A stretch of 64,000 nt of DNA from NCBI RefSeq assembly GCF_016101585.1, contig NZ_JACFQG010000003.1, positions 249,826 to 313,825 on the forward strand. Reading direction: 5' to 3'. The notes under the pieces were generated by a model. The model was not told the origin of the DNA, ran no database searches, and was given only the letters and a program-made list of their open reading frames with translations. A program made the translations under genes and the position numbers. The stretch comes from Bifidobacterium polysaccharolyticum. GTDB taxonomy: Bacteria; Actinomycetota; Actinomycetes; Actinomycetales; Bifidobacteriaceae. Numbering within the stretch: position 1 is the first letter of the stretch; each line of letters begins with the position of its first letter. Positions 8,213-16,510 of the stretch are shown piece by piece.

Positions 8213-9472
8213 ATGCCCTTATTTGCGCGACGTTGGCTCAGGCTGTTGCTGAGCCTGGCGGCCATATGCGGCATGGTGGTCTCGACCGCAGGCTGTGGCG
8301 GCGGCGATCAATCCGCCAAGGAGATCTACTTCTGGAATGGTTTGACCGGCGATGACGGTCCGGCCATGCAGAAAATCATCAAGGCCTTCAATGCACAGAG
8401 CCCCGAGTATAAGGTGGTCTTCCAGCCCATGAACGGCGGAGATCTGACCACCAAGATCTACAGCGTCATGCAGACCGGGAAGAACATCCCCGATCTGGTC
8501 ATCAACGATTCGTTCTCCACTTCGGTTCTGCAGAGCCAGGGGCTGCTCAACCCCTCCTCGGTGTGGACCAAATACCACCCGGAGCTGAAGGAGTCGAGCT
8601 TCCTGCCGCAGGCCTGGCAGAACACCGTCGTCAAGGGGAAGTCCTACGGCATCCCCCTGTACATGTTCCAGATGGCCATCTATTACAACAAGGATCTGAT
8701 CCACAAGTACGGCCTGGACTATATCCTGGACGACCGGCTGGTCACCACCGATGAGATCGCCTCCATGAAGGGCAAGCTGCCCAAGGACGTCTATGGGCTC
8801 TGCCTGGGCAACCTGCCCTGGGCCATGATGTCCCTGTTATACAGCACCGGCACCAACATCGAGGATGGCGTCAAGGACATGACCGGTCCGGGCTGGCGCA
8901 AGCCGCTCAAGGCACTGCGCGACCTCAACGACCAGGGCATGCTCTCGCCCATCGACAGCGACGGTGAGCAGGTCTTCGCCTCTGGGCATGCGGTCTTCGG
9001 CATGCTGGGCACCTGGGCGCAGGGCAACATGTCCTCCACCCTGGGCAAGGACAAGGTTGGCGAGATCAACACCCTCCAGTACGGTACCGAGCATCCTTCC
9101 AACTTCCTGTACCAGCAGAACTGGCTCCAGCTCAAGGACAAGAACCGGCCCGAGGCCAAGGTCAAAGCGGCCGCCGACTTTGTGGACTTCGTCTACAGGA
9201 ATTGGATGATGTGGTCGGACGTGGGATCCATCTCTCCGGCCTACCGTGACCTGAACAACCCGGAATACCAGAAGCTCATCCAGGCCTCCTTCACCAATGA
9301 CAAGCGTGAACGGCAGTGGATCAAGACATCCAACTACATCTATGGCGGCTATGCAACTGCCGGGTGGGGATCCTTCATGGACATCGTCTATCGGAACATC
9401 TCCCTGGAGGAAGGTCTGAAGACGCTTGATCTGATGACCCAGGGCCAGATCCAGATTCAGGAGCAATCATGA
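8213..9472 (+). CDS. Sugar ABC transporter solute-binding lipoprotein (first importer)
   Basis: A family 1 extracellular sugar-binding protein, 419 residues. It has a signal peptide with lipobox STAGC, the lipid-modified Cys at residue 28, and the type fold typical of oligosaccharide binders (KEIYFWNGLTGDDGPAMQKIIKAFNAQSPEYKV). ATG at 8213 follows a GGGGAGG ribosome site; the frame extends further upstream but without a signal peptide-like start. The stop overlaps the permease gene by four bases. The ligand cannot be read from sequence; the neighbouring GH172-type enzyme suggests a furanoside or fructo-oligosaccharide. Confidence 0.9.
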   Translation: MPLFARRWLRLLLSLAAICGMVVSTAGCGGGDQSAKEIYFWNGLTGDDGPAMQKIIKAFNAQSPEYKVVFQPMNGGDLTTKIYSVMQTGKNIPDLVINDSFSTSVLQSQGLLNPSSVWTKYHPELKESSFLPQAWQNTVVKGKSYGIPLYMFQMAIYYNKDLIHKYGLDYILDDRLVTTDEIASMKGKLPKDVYGLCLGNLPWAMMSLLYSTGTNIEDGVKDMTGPGWRKPLKALRDLNDQGMLSPIDSDGEQVFASGHAVFGMLGTWAQGNMSSTLGKDKVGEINTLQYGTEHPSNFLYQQNWLQLKDKNRPEAKVKAAADFVDFVYRNWMMWSDVGSISPAYRDLNNPEYQKLIQASFTNDKRERQWIKTSNYIYGGYATAGWGSFMDIVYRNISLEEGLKTLDLMTQGQIQIQEQS

Positions 9473-10395
9473 GCGCACACGGCACAACCGCAGTCATGGA
9501 TGGACGGGGCAAGCGCCGTCCGCTGGGACAGAAGTCCTTCTGGCATGCCTTCCCCTACATCGCCCCGCACATGGTGGTCTTCGCCATCTTCGGCGTCATC
9601 CCGATCTTCTTCGGCATCTACCTGGCCTTCACCAGGTGGAACCTGGTTGGTTCCCCCACCTGGGTCGGGCTGGACAACTTCAAGCTGATCTTTGACAAGT
9701 CCACCTACTTCTATTCCATTTTCTGGAGGGACATGTGGCACACGATCATCTTCGTGCTGATCAGCGTGCCCCTGACCATCATCGTCCCCCTGTTGCTGGC
9801 CTGCGCCCTGCAGACCAAGCACCTGAAGGGAGTGGGGCTCTTCCAGGCCATCTTCTATGTGCCCGGTCTGATCTCCGTGGCCGCAGGAGCCCTGGTCTGG
9901 CGGCTGGTCTTCAACTCCCAGTTCGGCCTGCTCAACACCACTTTCCGGTGGGACATCAACTGGCTGGGCAAGCAGCCCTGGGCCTGGATCGCCATCTTCG
10001 TCCTCAGTCTCTGGGGAGGCATCGGTGGCAACCTGATCATTTATCGGTCGGCCCTGTCCGGGGTAAGCCAGGATCTGTACGAGGCGGCCTCGGTGGATGG
10101 CGCCGGACCCATCCGGCAGTTCTTCAGCATCACCCTGCCGGCCATCAAGCTGCCACTCTTCTATACGACCATCATGACCACCGGCGGCGCCTTCAACGTC
10201 TGGGGCCAGCCACAAATGCTGACCGGCGGCGGTCCTGCCTACACTTCGCAGGTGCTGCTGATGGACATCAGGAACCTGGCCTTCCCGCAAGGGCCTTCGG
10301 CCGCTGGCATGGCCTCCGCAATGGCCCTGCTGCTGGGGATCATCCTCATGCTGATCTCCCTGGTCCAGATATTCTTCATGAACAAGGAGGACTGA
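9469..10395 (+). CDS. Sugar ABC transporter permease, MalF type (first importer)
   Basis: First membrane subunit of a CUT1 carbohydrate importer, 308 residues with about six membrane helices. The EAA loop that docks the ATPase is visible as YEAASVDGAGPIRQFFSITLPAI. It overlaps the binding-protein gene upstream by four bases and is one base from the next permease. No ATPase gene is present in the island, so the importer must borrow a shared MsmK-type ATPase encoded elsewhere, as is usual in bifidobacteria. Confidence 0.93.
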   Translation: MSAHGTTAVMDGRGKRRPLGQKSFWHAFPYIAPHMVVFAIFGVIPIFFGIYLAFTRWNLVGSPTWVGLDNFKLIFDKSTYFYSIFWRDMWHTIIFVLISVPLTIIVPLLLACALQTKHLKGVGLFQAIFYVPGLISVAAGALVWRLVFNSQFGLLNTTFRWDINWLGKQPWAWIAIFVLSLWGGIGGNLIIYRSALSGVSQDLYEAASVDGAGPIRQFFSITLPAIKLPLFYTTIMTTGGAFNVWGQPQMLTGGGPAYTSQVLLMDIRNLAFPQGPSAAGMASAMALLLGIILMLISLVQIFFMNKED

Positions 10396-10396
10396 C

Positions 10397-11341
10397 ATGA
10401 GTTCGGCAACCCTTGATATGGCATCCCTGGGCAAGGGGCTCAAGGCTCCTGGCCCCAGCGCAACGGTTCCCGGAGGCGAGAACGTGCCCGAAAACCACCA
10501 CAAGGTGCTCAAGCCTTCACTGGTGGCCATCTATGCGGTGCTGATCGTCCTGGCTGTGGTCTGGATCATTCCTGTGGTCTATACCATCACGACATCGTTC
10601 AAGTCACCCCAGGAGTTCCTGAAGAACGCCTACAACTTCCTGCCTGCGCACTGGGTCACCGTCAACTATCTGACCCTGCTGCAGGCCTCGGCCTCCTACC
10701 CTGTCTTCAACTGGCTGGGCAACTCGCTGGTCATCTCGCTGTCCCATGGCATCCTGGCGGTCTGCGTGGTGGCTCTGGCCGGGTACGGCTACTCCCGAAT
10801 CAACTTCAAGGGCAGGGACACGCTCTTCTTCGTCCTCCTGCTCATCTCGATGTTCCCGGGTGTGGTCAACATGATTCCCTCATACCGCATCGTGGCCACT
10901 TTCGGCTGGATCAACTCATACTGGTCCTGCATCATCCCCGGCTTGGGGAACGTGGCGAATATCTTCCTGGTGCGCAACTTCATGAAGGGGATCCCCAAGG
11001 AGATCGACGAGGCCGCCGAGATTGACGGCGCCGGCGATTTCCGCATCTTCCGCAGCATCATGCTGCCCTCCATCCGCCCGATCCTGATTGTGATCTTCCT
11101 GTTCGCCTTCACTGGAGCATGGAACGACTTCCTCTGGCCCACTTTGGTCTTCAACGACATCAAGAAGACCCCGGTCACGGCCGGCCTGCAGCTGCTGGGC
11201 AACCAGATGATGCAGTACAACCAGATGGGCACGCTTTGCGCGGCCACCTGCCTGGCCATCATCCCCACCCTGCTGCTCTTCGTATTCGCCCAGCGCTACT
11301 TCCTGCAGTCGCTGAACATCACCTCGGGCCTCAAGGGCTGA
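10397..11341 (+). CDS. Sugar ABC transporter permease, MalG type (first importer)
   Basis: Second CUT1 permease subunit, 314 residues. A cytosolic N-terminal stretch of about 40 residues precedes six predicted membrane helices. The EAA motif is DEAAEIDGAGDFRIFRSIMLPSI, and the C-terminus LQSLNITSGLKG is typical of MalG-like partners. It forms the pore with the preceding MalF-type subunit. Confidence 0.93.
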   Translation: MSSATLDMASLGKGLKAPGPSATVPGGENVPENHHKVLKPSLVAIYAVLIVLAVVWIIPVVYTITTSFKSPQEFLKNAYNFLPAHWVTVNYLTLLQASASYPVFNWLGNSLVISLSHGILAVCVVALAGYGYSRINFKGRDTLFFVLLLISMFPGVVNMIPSYRIVATFGWINSYWSCIIPGLGNVANIFLVRNFMKGIPKEIDEAAEIDGAGDFRIFRSIMLPSIRPILIVIFLFAFTGAWNDFLWPTLVFNDIKKTPVTAGLQLLGNQMMQYNQMGTLCAATCLAIIPTLLLFVFAQRYFLQSLNITSGLKG

Positions 11342-11360
11342 ATCAGGAAAGGCGGCAACA

Positions 11361-11816
11361 ATGGCAAAGGAAAACCGCAGTGATCATGCGGCGGGTAAGG
11401 ACGTAGCGAGCAGAAAGACCGAGAAGATCATTCTCCTGGTGGCGGCAGCCATCAACGTGATCATGGCCTCGGTCACCATGTTCATCTACTCGCCCTGGTT
11501 CAAGGACGAGGGCTATGCCATCCTCGGCCGGGCCGGACGTCTGGCCGACGATATGGCCACAGTCAACGGCGCGGCCACCGTGGCCCAATCCTACGGTTTT
11601 CTGCTGCTTATTCTTGGGGCGGTCTCCTTCATCGTGGCTCTGCGGGCCATGCGGCCCTCGACGATTATTCGGGGGGTGCAGTACTGGATGATCTTCTGCA
11701 TGGTCTTTTCCTTGGCCACGGCAGATTGGCTTTCGCTGATCGTCTACGGCCTGGCCTTCGTCACCTATGTGGCCAGGAACAAGACCATCCGCCGGATCTC
11801 GTCGAGTCGAAGGTGA
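11361..11816 (+). CDS. Four-helix membrane protein of unknown function in the sugar operon
   Basis: A 151-residue protein I do not recognise. A charged N-terminus (about 20 residues, Lys/Asp/Arg-rich) is followed by four hydrophobic segments: about residues 24-45, 72-92, 108-125 and 127-140, ending in a basic tail. There is an extracytoplasmic loop of roughly 25 residues between helices 1 and 2. ATG at 11361 follows AGGAAAGG. It is 19 bases after the permease and directly before the operon terminator, so it is co-transcribed with the importer. A transport accessory or permease-assembly role is possible but unproven. Confidence 0.8.
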   Translation: MAKENRSDHAAGKDVASRKTEKIILLVAAAINVIMASVTMFIYSPWFKDEGYAILGRAGRLADDMATVNGAATVAQSYGFLLLILGAVSFIVALRAMRPSTIIRGVQYWMIFCMVFSLATADWLSLIVYGLAFVTYVARNKTIRRISSSRR

Positions 11817-11862
11817 CCAGTCCCGGGGGTACGCGGCGCCCCTGACCGCTGCACTTCCAATC

Positions 11863-11907
11863 CACTCCCCCTTGTCCGAAACCATCGGGCAAGGGGGAGT
11901 GTTTTTG
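11863..11907 (+). terminator. Terminator of the first sugar importer operon
   Basis: Perfect 12-base-pair stem, CACTCCCCCTTG at 11863-11874 pairing with 11890-11901, followed by TTTTTGATTTT. It ends the operon 8.2-11.8 kb before the second importer's promoter. Confidence 0.93.
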
Positions 11908-11938
11908 ATTTTGGGGTAGTCTTCTTCAGCGCGCCTTG

Positions 11939-11968
11939 TTGACATGTCCTATGACAGACTCCTATAAT
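11939..11968 (+). promoter_or_regulatory. Sigma-70-type promoter of the second importer operon
   Basis: TTGACA (11939-11944), an 18-base spacer and TATAAT (11963-11968) make a consensus promoter. Transcription would start near 11975, inside the first operator, about 130 bases before the binding-protein gene. Confidence 0.82.
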
Positions 11969-11970
11969 GA

Positions 11971-11986
11971 GTCGAAACGATTCGAT
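11971..11986. promoter_or_regulatory. LacI-family type operator O1 over the transcription start
   Basis: GTCGAAACGATTCGAT is a near-perfect palindrome (half-site TCGAA) placed two bases after the -10. A repressor here would block initiation. The same half-site recurs in the operator at 12035-12050. Confidence 0.72.
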
Positions 11987-12034
11987 ATTTCGGTTGCATC
12001 GACGAAGATGGTCAGCGCCTGCAGTACACCCGAA

Positions 12035-12050
12035 GTCGAAACCTTTCGAC
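12035..12050. promoter_or_regulatory. LacI-family type operator O2
   Basis: GTCGAAACCTTTCGAC has arms GTCGAAA and TTTCGAC that pair exactly around a CC centre. It sits 64 bases (about six helical turns) downstream of O1, a spacing that would suit two dimers on one face of the DNA. The LacI gene at 16.5-17.5 kb is the likely binder. Confidence 0.72.
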
Positions 12051-12102
12051 ACATTGAATCGCAGTAGATGGATGCAAGGATGCAAGGAAGTTAGGAGCCA
12101 TC

Positions 12103-13413
12103 ATGAAGATCAGAAGAGGGATCGGGGCGGCCTTGGCCTTGGCCATGTCGATCCTGCCGCTGGCGGCCTGTGGATCGGGGGGCGATGCTCCCCAGGAAGC
12201 CCATCCGTCCAGCATCAAAATCTGGTACTACGAGGAGCCCAGCAGCGGTCAGGCCCGGGGCTGGCTGAAGGCTGCTGATATCTTTACCCGACAGACCGGC
12301 ATCAAGGTGGATTTCGAGGTCAAGTCTTTCACTCAGATTGCCCAGAATGGCAGCCAGTTCCTTAATTCGGACGACGCCCCGGACGTCATGGAGTCCAATC
12401 GCGGCAACGGCTCGGCCGGGGTTCTGTCCACCCTGCAGCTGCTGACCGACCTGAAACCCTATGTACAGAAGTACGGCTGGGACAAAAAGGTACGCGGCCA
12501 GGCAGCAGCAGTGGGCAAGTATGACAAGCGCGGAGTCATGGACGGGAACACCTGGTACGGGGTTTCCTCCTATGCGGAGATGCAGCGCGTCTACTACAAC
12601 AAGGACCTCTTTGCCAAGTACAAGATCCCCATCCCGCAGACCTTTGACCAGTTCGTGGCAGCCCTCAAGGCCTTCAAGAGCCACGGGGTCACGCCCATAG
12701 CGGCCGATGCCCAGGAATACGGTGTGCTGTGGCTCTGGTGGCAGCTGGCCATGACCAAGGCCGATGCCCGATTCGTCGATGATTGGCAGCTCTACAAGCA
12801 TCCGGTCAACTGGCGCAGCAAGCCGCTGACCTTCGCCACCAATACCATCCGTGACTGGATCGACAAGGGATACATCTCCAAGAACGCCACCGGTATGAAG
12901 GCCGAGGACACGACCACGGCATTCATCAAGGGGACCTATCCCATCTACCAGACCGGCACCTGGAACCAGACCCGCTTCATGGAGCAGGTGAAGGCCTTCG
13001 ACTGGACGGCATCCATCTTCCCAGGGGCCAAGATGGTCGAGGGCTGCGCGGGCAACCTGCTGGTCATCCCGCAGAAGTCACGGCGCAAGGATGCCGCAGC
13101 CCGCTATATCAATGTGGTCCTGTCCAAAGAGGTTCAGAACTACATCGGCAACAAGGGCGGCGTGCCGGTGGCGGCCGATACGGACGCCATCACCAACCCC
13201 AAGAGCCGTGACCTGGTCAACGAATACACCAAAGCCTCGGACGCCAGCCGGATGAGCTACTATCCCGACTACCCCGCGCCCAACCTGACCGACGCCATGC
13301 CGGCCGCCTTCCAGGAGCTGGTCAACGGCACCAAGAGCCCCGACCAGGTTCTGGACACCCTGCATAAGAACTACGACGACGGCGTCGCCCAGCTCGATCT
13401 GGATGACGACTGA
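12103..13413 (+). CDS. Sugar ABC transporter solute-binding lipoprotein (second importer)
   Basis: Another family 1 sugar-binding lipoprotein, 436 residues, with signal peptide and lipobox PLAAC (lipid Cys at residue 23). SIKIWYYEEPSSGQARGWLKAADIFTRQTGIKVDFEV is the usual N-lobe start. It shows little direct similarity to the binding protein at 8.2 kb, so the two importers probably have different ligands or are not a recent duplication. It is the first gene of the operon under the 11939-11968 promoter. Confidence 0.92.
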   Translation: MKIRRGIGAALALAMSILPLAACGSGGDAPQEAHPSSIKIWYYEEPSSGQARGWLKAADIFTRQTGIKVDFEVKSFTQIAQNGSQFLNSDDAPDVMESNRGNGSAGVLSTLQLLTDLKPYVQKYGWDKKVRGQAAAVGKYDKRGVMDGNTWYGVSSYAEMQRVYYNKDLFAKYKIPIPQTFDQFVAALKAFKSHGVTPIAADAQEYGVLWLWWQLAMTKADARFVDDWQLYKHPVNWRSKPLTFATNTIRDWIDKGYISKNATGMKAEDTTTAFIKGTYPIYQTGTWNQTRFMEQVKAFDWTASIFPGAKMVEGCAGNLLVIPQKSRRKDAAARYINVVLSKEVQNYIGNKGGVPVAADTDAITNPKSRDLVNEYTKASDASRMSYYPDYPAPNLTDAMPAAFQELVNGTKSPDQVLDTLHKNYDDGVAQLDLDDD

Positions 13414-13444
13414 GCTGCGTCAATCCGCCAAGGAGAGTACAAGC

Positions 13445-14380
13445 ATGTCTGACACACATAGCAGGAAAAAGGCGCAGTCCCGAATCCCGGGCAGTGCGCC
13501 CTCGCGGTTCGTCCCTTATCTGATTCCCGGTCTGATAGGCATTGTGGCCATCGTCATCGTGCCCATCTTCTGGAACATCTACCTGAGCTTCACCCGCTGG
13601 AGAGGGGTGGGGCCAACCAAATGGGTGGGTCTGCGCAACTGGCGACGGCTCATGGGCGACTCGACCTTCTGGGTCTCCTTCGGGCACACCCTCTGGATCA
13701 TTGTGGCCATCGTCATCATTCCCACGGTTCTGGGCCTGCTGATCTCCTCGGCCCTGACTGATGTGATCCAGAAGAAGTTCGGCCCTCATACCTCCTCGAC
13801 CCTGCGGGCCCTCTACTACCTGCCCCAGGTTCTGCCTGTGGCCGTGGCCACCATCATCATGGGCTGGATCTTCCGGCCTGAAGACGGTGCGGTCAACGAC
13901 CTGCTGACCAAGATCGGCCTGGGCGGATTGGCCCACAACTGGCTGGGTTCGACCACCACGGCCCTGCCCATCCTCATGGTCATCCTGATCTGGATCCAGC
14001 TGGGCTATCCCATCGTCATCTTCATGTCCGGACTGCAGCGGGTGGATCCCGAGCTCTACGAGGCGGCCAGCCTGGACGGGGCCAACTGGTGGCAGAAGTT
14101 CCGCGTCATCACCCTGCCCTCCATCATTCCCGAGCTGCTGGTGGTCATCCTCACCTCCACCATCGGCGCTCTGAAGACCTTCGCTCCGGTCTATCTGCTG
14201 ACCAAGGGCGGGCCCGGCACCTCCACCATGGTTCCCTCCTACTACTCCTACAACCAGTTCTTCCAGGTGCAGCAGGTAGGCTACGGCGCCGCAATCTCAA
14301 CATCCCTGACCGTGGTCATCGTCATCTTCTCCATTGTCTTCACCATCGTGCAGAAGCGCGTGCAAAAGAGCATCGCCTGA
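13445..14380 (+). CDS. Sugar ABC transporter permease, MalF type (second importer)
   Basis: CUT1 permease of 311 residues with six predicted helices. The EAA loop reads YEAASLDGANWWQKFRVITLPSI. I chose ATG 13445 because an AAGGAGAG ribosome site lies just upstream (about 13430); the frame's earlier start at 13403 overlaps the preceding gene. It pairs with the permease at 14401. Confidence 0.92.
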   Translation: MSDTHSRKKAQSRIPGSAPSRFVPYLIPGLIGIVAIVIVPIFWNIYLSFTRWRGVGPTKWVGLRNWRRLMGDSTFWVSFGHTLWIIVAIVIIPTVLGLLISSALTDVIQKKFGPHTSSTLRALYYLPQVLPVAVATIIMGWIFRPEDGAVNDLLTKIGLGGLAHNWLGSTTTALPILMVILIWIQLGYPIVIFMSGLQRVDPELYEAASLDGANWWQKFRVITLPSIIPELLVVILTSTIGALKTFAPVYLLTKGGPGTSTMVPSYYSYNQFFQVQQVGYGAAISTSLTVVIVIFSIVFTIVQKRVQKSIA

Positions 14381-14400
14381 GGAAGGCTAGGAAGCACATC

Positions 14401-15282
14401 ATGAATAATCAAGCCACACTGCAAGCCGACGCCCGGGTGTCCTCCCGGCACGCCCGTAGAATCCGCACCTGGGGGAACTGGGCCGGTCTGATCCTGCTCA
14501 TCGCGGGAGCTGTGATCATGCTCTTCCCCCTGCTGATCCTGGTCCTGAACGCATTCAAGACCACGGCTGACTACAACGCCACGGGCCCCCTGTCCGTGCC
14601 CGCCCACTTCAGCATGGACGGCATCATCTCCTTCTGGAACAAGAGCAATTTCCCGCTCAAACTGGGCAACTCCCTGCTGATTTCCCTGGTGGTTGCCGTG
14701 GTCGGGGTCCTGCTTTCGGTCCTCAACTCCTTCGCCCTGGGCATCGGCAGGGTCAAGGGCAACACGGTCATCCTCCTGTTCATCATGCTGGCCAACATGG
14801 TTCCCCAGGAGGCCTTGCTCTACCCGCTCTACGTCATGTTCAAGTGGATGGGCTTCTATAACTCCCAGTGGTCCATCATCATCATCTTCACCATTATTCA
14901 GAGCGCCTACGGTACTTATCTGCTTTCCTCGGTCTACGGGACCTTCCCCCAGGCCATACTGGAGGCGGCCACCGTCGACGGGGCCTCGCGCTGGCAGATT
15001 CTTCGCAAGATCGTACTGCCGGTGTCCTGGTCGACCATCAGCGTCCTCTTCGTCTTCTTCTTCATCTGGACCTGGAACGAGTACATGATTCCCATGGCCT
15101 TCCTGATGAGCGAGAAGACGCAGACCATTCCGCTGGCCTTGGCCACCATGCAAGGGCAGCACACCATGGCCGCCACCGACCTGGCCTCCGCCTCCCTGCT
15201 CAGCATCATCCCCACCATCATCTTCTTCATCTTCTTCCAGAGGAAGCTCTCGCAGGGGATAGTGGCTGGCGCTGTCAAGTAA
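14401..15282 (+). CDS. Sugar ABC transporter permease, MalG type (second importer)
   Basis: CUT1 permease of 293 residues. EAATVDGASRWQILRKIVLPVSW is the ATPase-docking EAA loop, and the tail RKLSQGIVAGAVK is the standard MalG-like C-terminus. ATG 14401 is preceded by GAGGAAGG; the frame continues upstream within the previous gene without a membrane start. Again no ATPase gene is adjacent. Confidence 0.92.
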   Translation: MNNQATLQADARVSSRHARRIRTWGNWAGLILLIAGAVIMLFPLLILVLNAFKTTADYNATGPLSVPAHFSMDGIISFWNKSNFPLKLGNSLLISLVVAVVGVLLSVLNSFALGIGRVKGNTVILLFIMLANMVPQEALLYPLYVMFKWMGFYNSQWSIIIIFTIIQSAYGTYLLSSVYGTFPQAILEAATVDGASRWQILRKIVLPVSWSTISVLFVFFFIWTWNEYMIPMAFLMSEKTQTIPLALATMQGQHTMAATDLASASLLSIIPTIIFFIFFQRKLSQGIVAGAVK

Positions 15283-15374
15283 TCGCCGCCGTACACGTAC
15301 ACTGAAATGGCCGCCTGCCGCAAGAAGGCAGAGGAGGGGAGCGGGCGGCCCGAATATGAAAGGCAATCACAACC

Positions 15375-16505
15375 ATGGGTATGACCATGCCGAACATCAC
15401 CAACGGTCTTGAGGCGCTGACCCGCCCATCCACAGACCGCACCCGCTGCATCAACGCCGAGAACCCCCGAGGTGGCAAGGGCAGAGCGGCTATGACGGCC
15501 AGTAATCTGGGCCCCTCAAGGAAGGGGACTCCTTGCCTGAAGAACATCCCTCCCGGGAAGGACATGGTTCTGGCTGACCTGTCCGGCGCGGGCGAGATCC
15601 GTCATATCTGGATGACGGTGACCGATGCCACCTCGCCCACCGGGCCCAACGTTCTGCGCAATCTGATTCTGGAATGCTACTGGGATGGCGAACAAACGCC
15701 GTCCGTCTGCGTGCCCCTGGGTGACTTCTTCTGCTGTGGTCACGCCCAAGCCTGCCGGGTTGAGTCCGTGCCTGTGGCCGTCTATCCGCGCCGGGGCTTC
15801 AACTGCTACTGGCCCATGCCCTTCCATGACGGGGCCCGGATCGTCCTGCGCAACCGGCATAACGAGCCCATTGAGGCCTTTTTCTACCAGATCGACTACG
15901 TGGAGAAGGACGAGCTGCCCGAGGAGGTCATGACTTTCCATGCCCAGTGGCGCCGTCAGCGGGTCACCGAACTGGGTCAGGACTACGTGATCCTGGACGG
16001 GGTGCATGGCCGGGGCTCCTACGTGGGCACCTATTTGGCTCTGACCGCTCTGGAGAGCCGCTGGTGGGGGGAGGGCGAGGTCAAGGTCTACCTGGACGGA
16101 GACAAGGACTATCCCACCTGGTGTTCCACGGGCAGCGAGGACTACTTCGGCGGCGCCTGGAGCTTTGCCGGGCAGGGCGCGGATGGCCGTATGCGCGAGG
16201 CCACCTACAGCGGGGCCTACATGGGATTTCCCTTCCACTCCAGGCAGTTGGACAACCGCGAATCCCAGTACTGGGATGCCGACACCCCGGTAACCAGGGG
16301 GTTCTACCGTTGGCACATCCCCGACCCGATTATTTTCTCCAGCGATATCAAGGTGACCTTGCAGCAGATAGGTGTGGACGAACAAGGCTACTTCGAACGT
16401 CAGGATGATCTGGCCAGCGTGGCCTATTGGTACCAGCAGGAGCCCCATAAGCCCTTCCCGCAGAACGTGCTGGAGACGGGGGAGCGGGACCGCCGACCCC
16501 GTTGA
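15375..16505 (+). CDS. DUF2961 / GH172-type glycoside hydrolase
   Basis: A 376-residue cytoplasmic protein with no signal peptide. It matches the DUF2961 family, now glycoside hydrolase family 172, whose studied members act on alpha-D-fructofuranosides (including a difructose dianhydride I synthase/hydrolase from Bifidobacterium dentium) or D-arabinofuranosides. Visible motifs: GEIRHIWMTV, GDFFCCGHA, RGFNCYWPMPF, CSTGSEDYFGGAW and YMGFPFHSR. Glu255 in GSEDYF and Glu275 in REATYSG are the likely catalytic pair by spacing to the known enzyme; that is inference. It is 92 bases after the permease, in the same operon, so its substrate should be what the importer brings in. ATG 15381 is an alternative start. 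Confidence 0.88.
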   Translation: MGMTMPNITNGLEALTRPSTDRTRCINAENPRGGKGRAAMTASNLGPSRKGTPCLKNIPPGKDMVLADLSGAGEIRHIWMTVTDATSPTGPNVLRNLILECYWDGEQTPSVCVPLGDFFCCGHAQACRVESVPVAVYPRRGFNCYWPMPFHDGARIVLRNRHNEPIEAFFYQIDYVEKDELPEEVMTFHAQWRRQRVTELGQDYVILDGVHGRGSYVGTYLALTALESRWWGEGEVKVYLDGDKDYPTWCSTGSEDYFGGAWSFAGQGADGRMREATYSGAYMGFPFHSRQLDNRESQYWDADTPVTRGFYRWHIPDPIIFSSDIKVTLQQIGVDEQGYFERQDDLASVAYWYQQEPHKPFPQNVLETGERDRRPR

Positions 16506-16510
16506 TTGGC

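Noticed and set aside
9457-10530. Long open frame on the minus strand opposite the first permease pair
   Set aside because: Its protein is rich in Asp/Gly/Gln/His, typical of an antisense frame of GC-biased genes, and both opposite-strand genes are clear permeases.
14281-15366. Long minus-strand frame opposite the second MalG-type permease
   Set aside because: Same reasoning: antisense of a confident permease, with low-complexity acidic composition and no family match.
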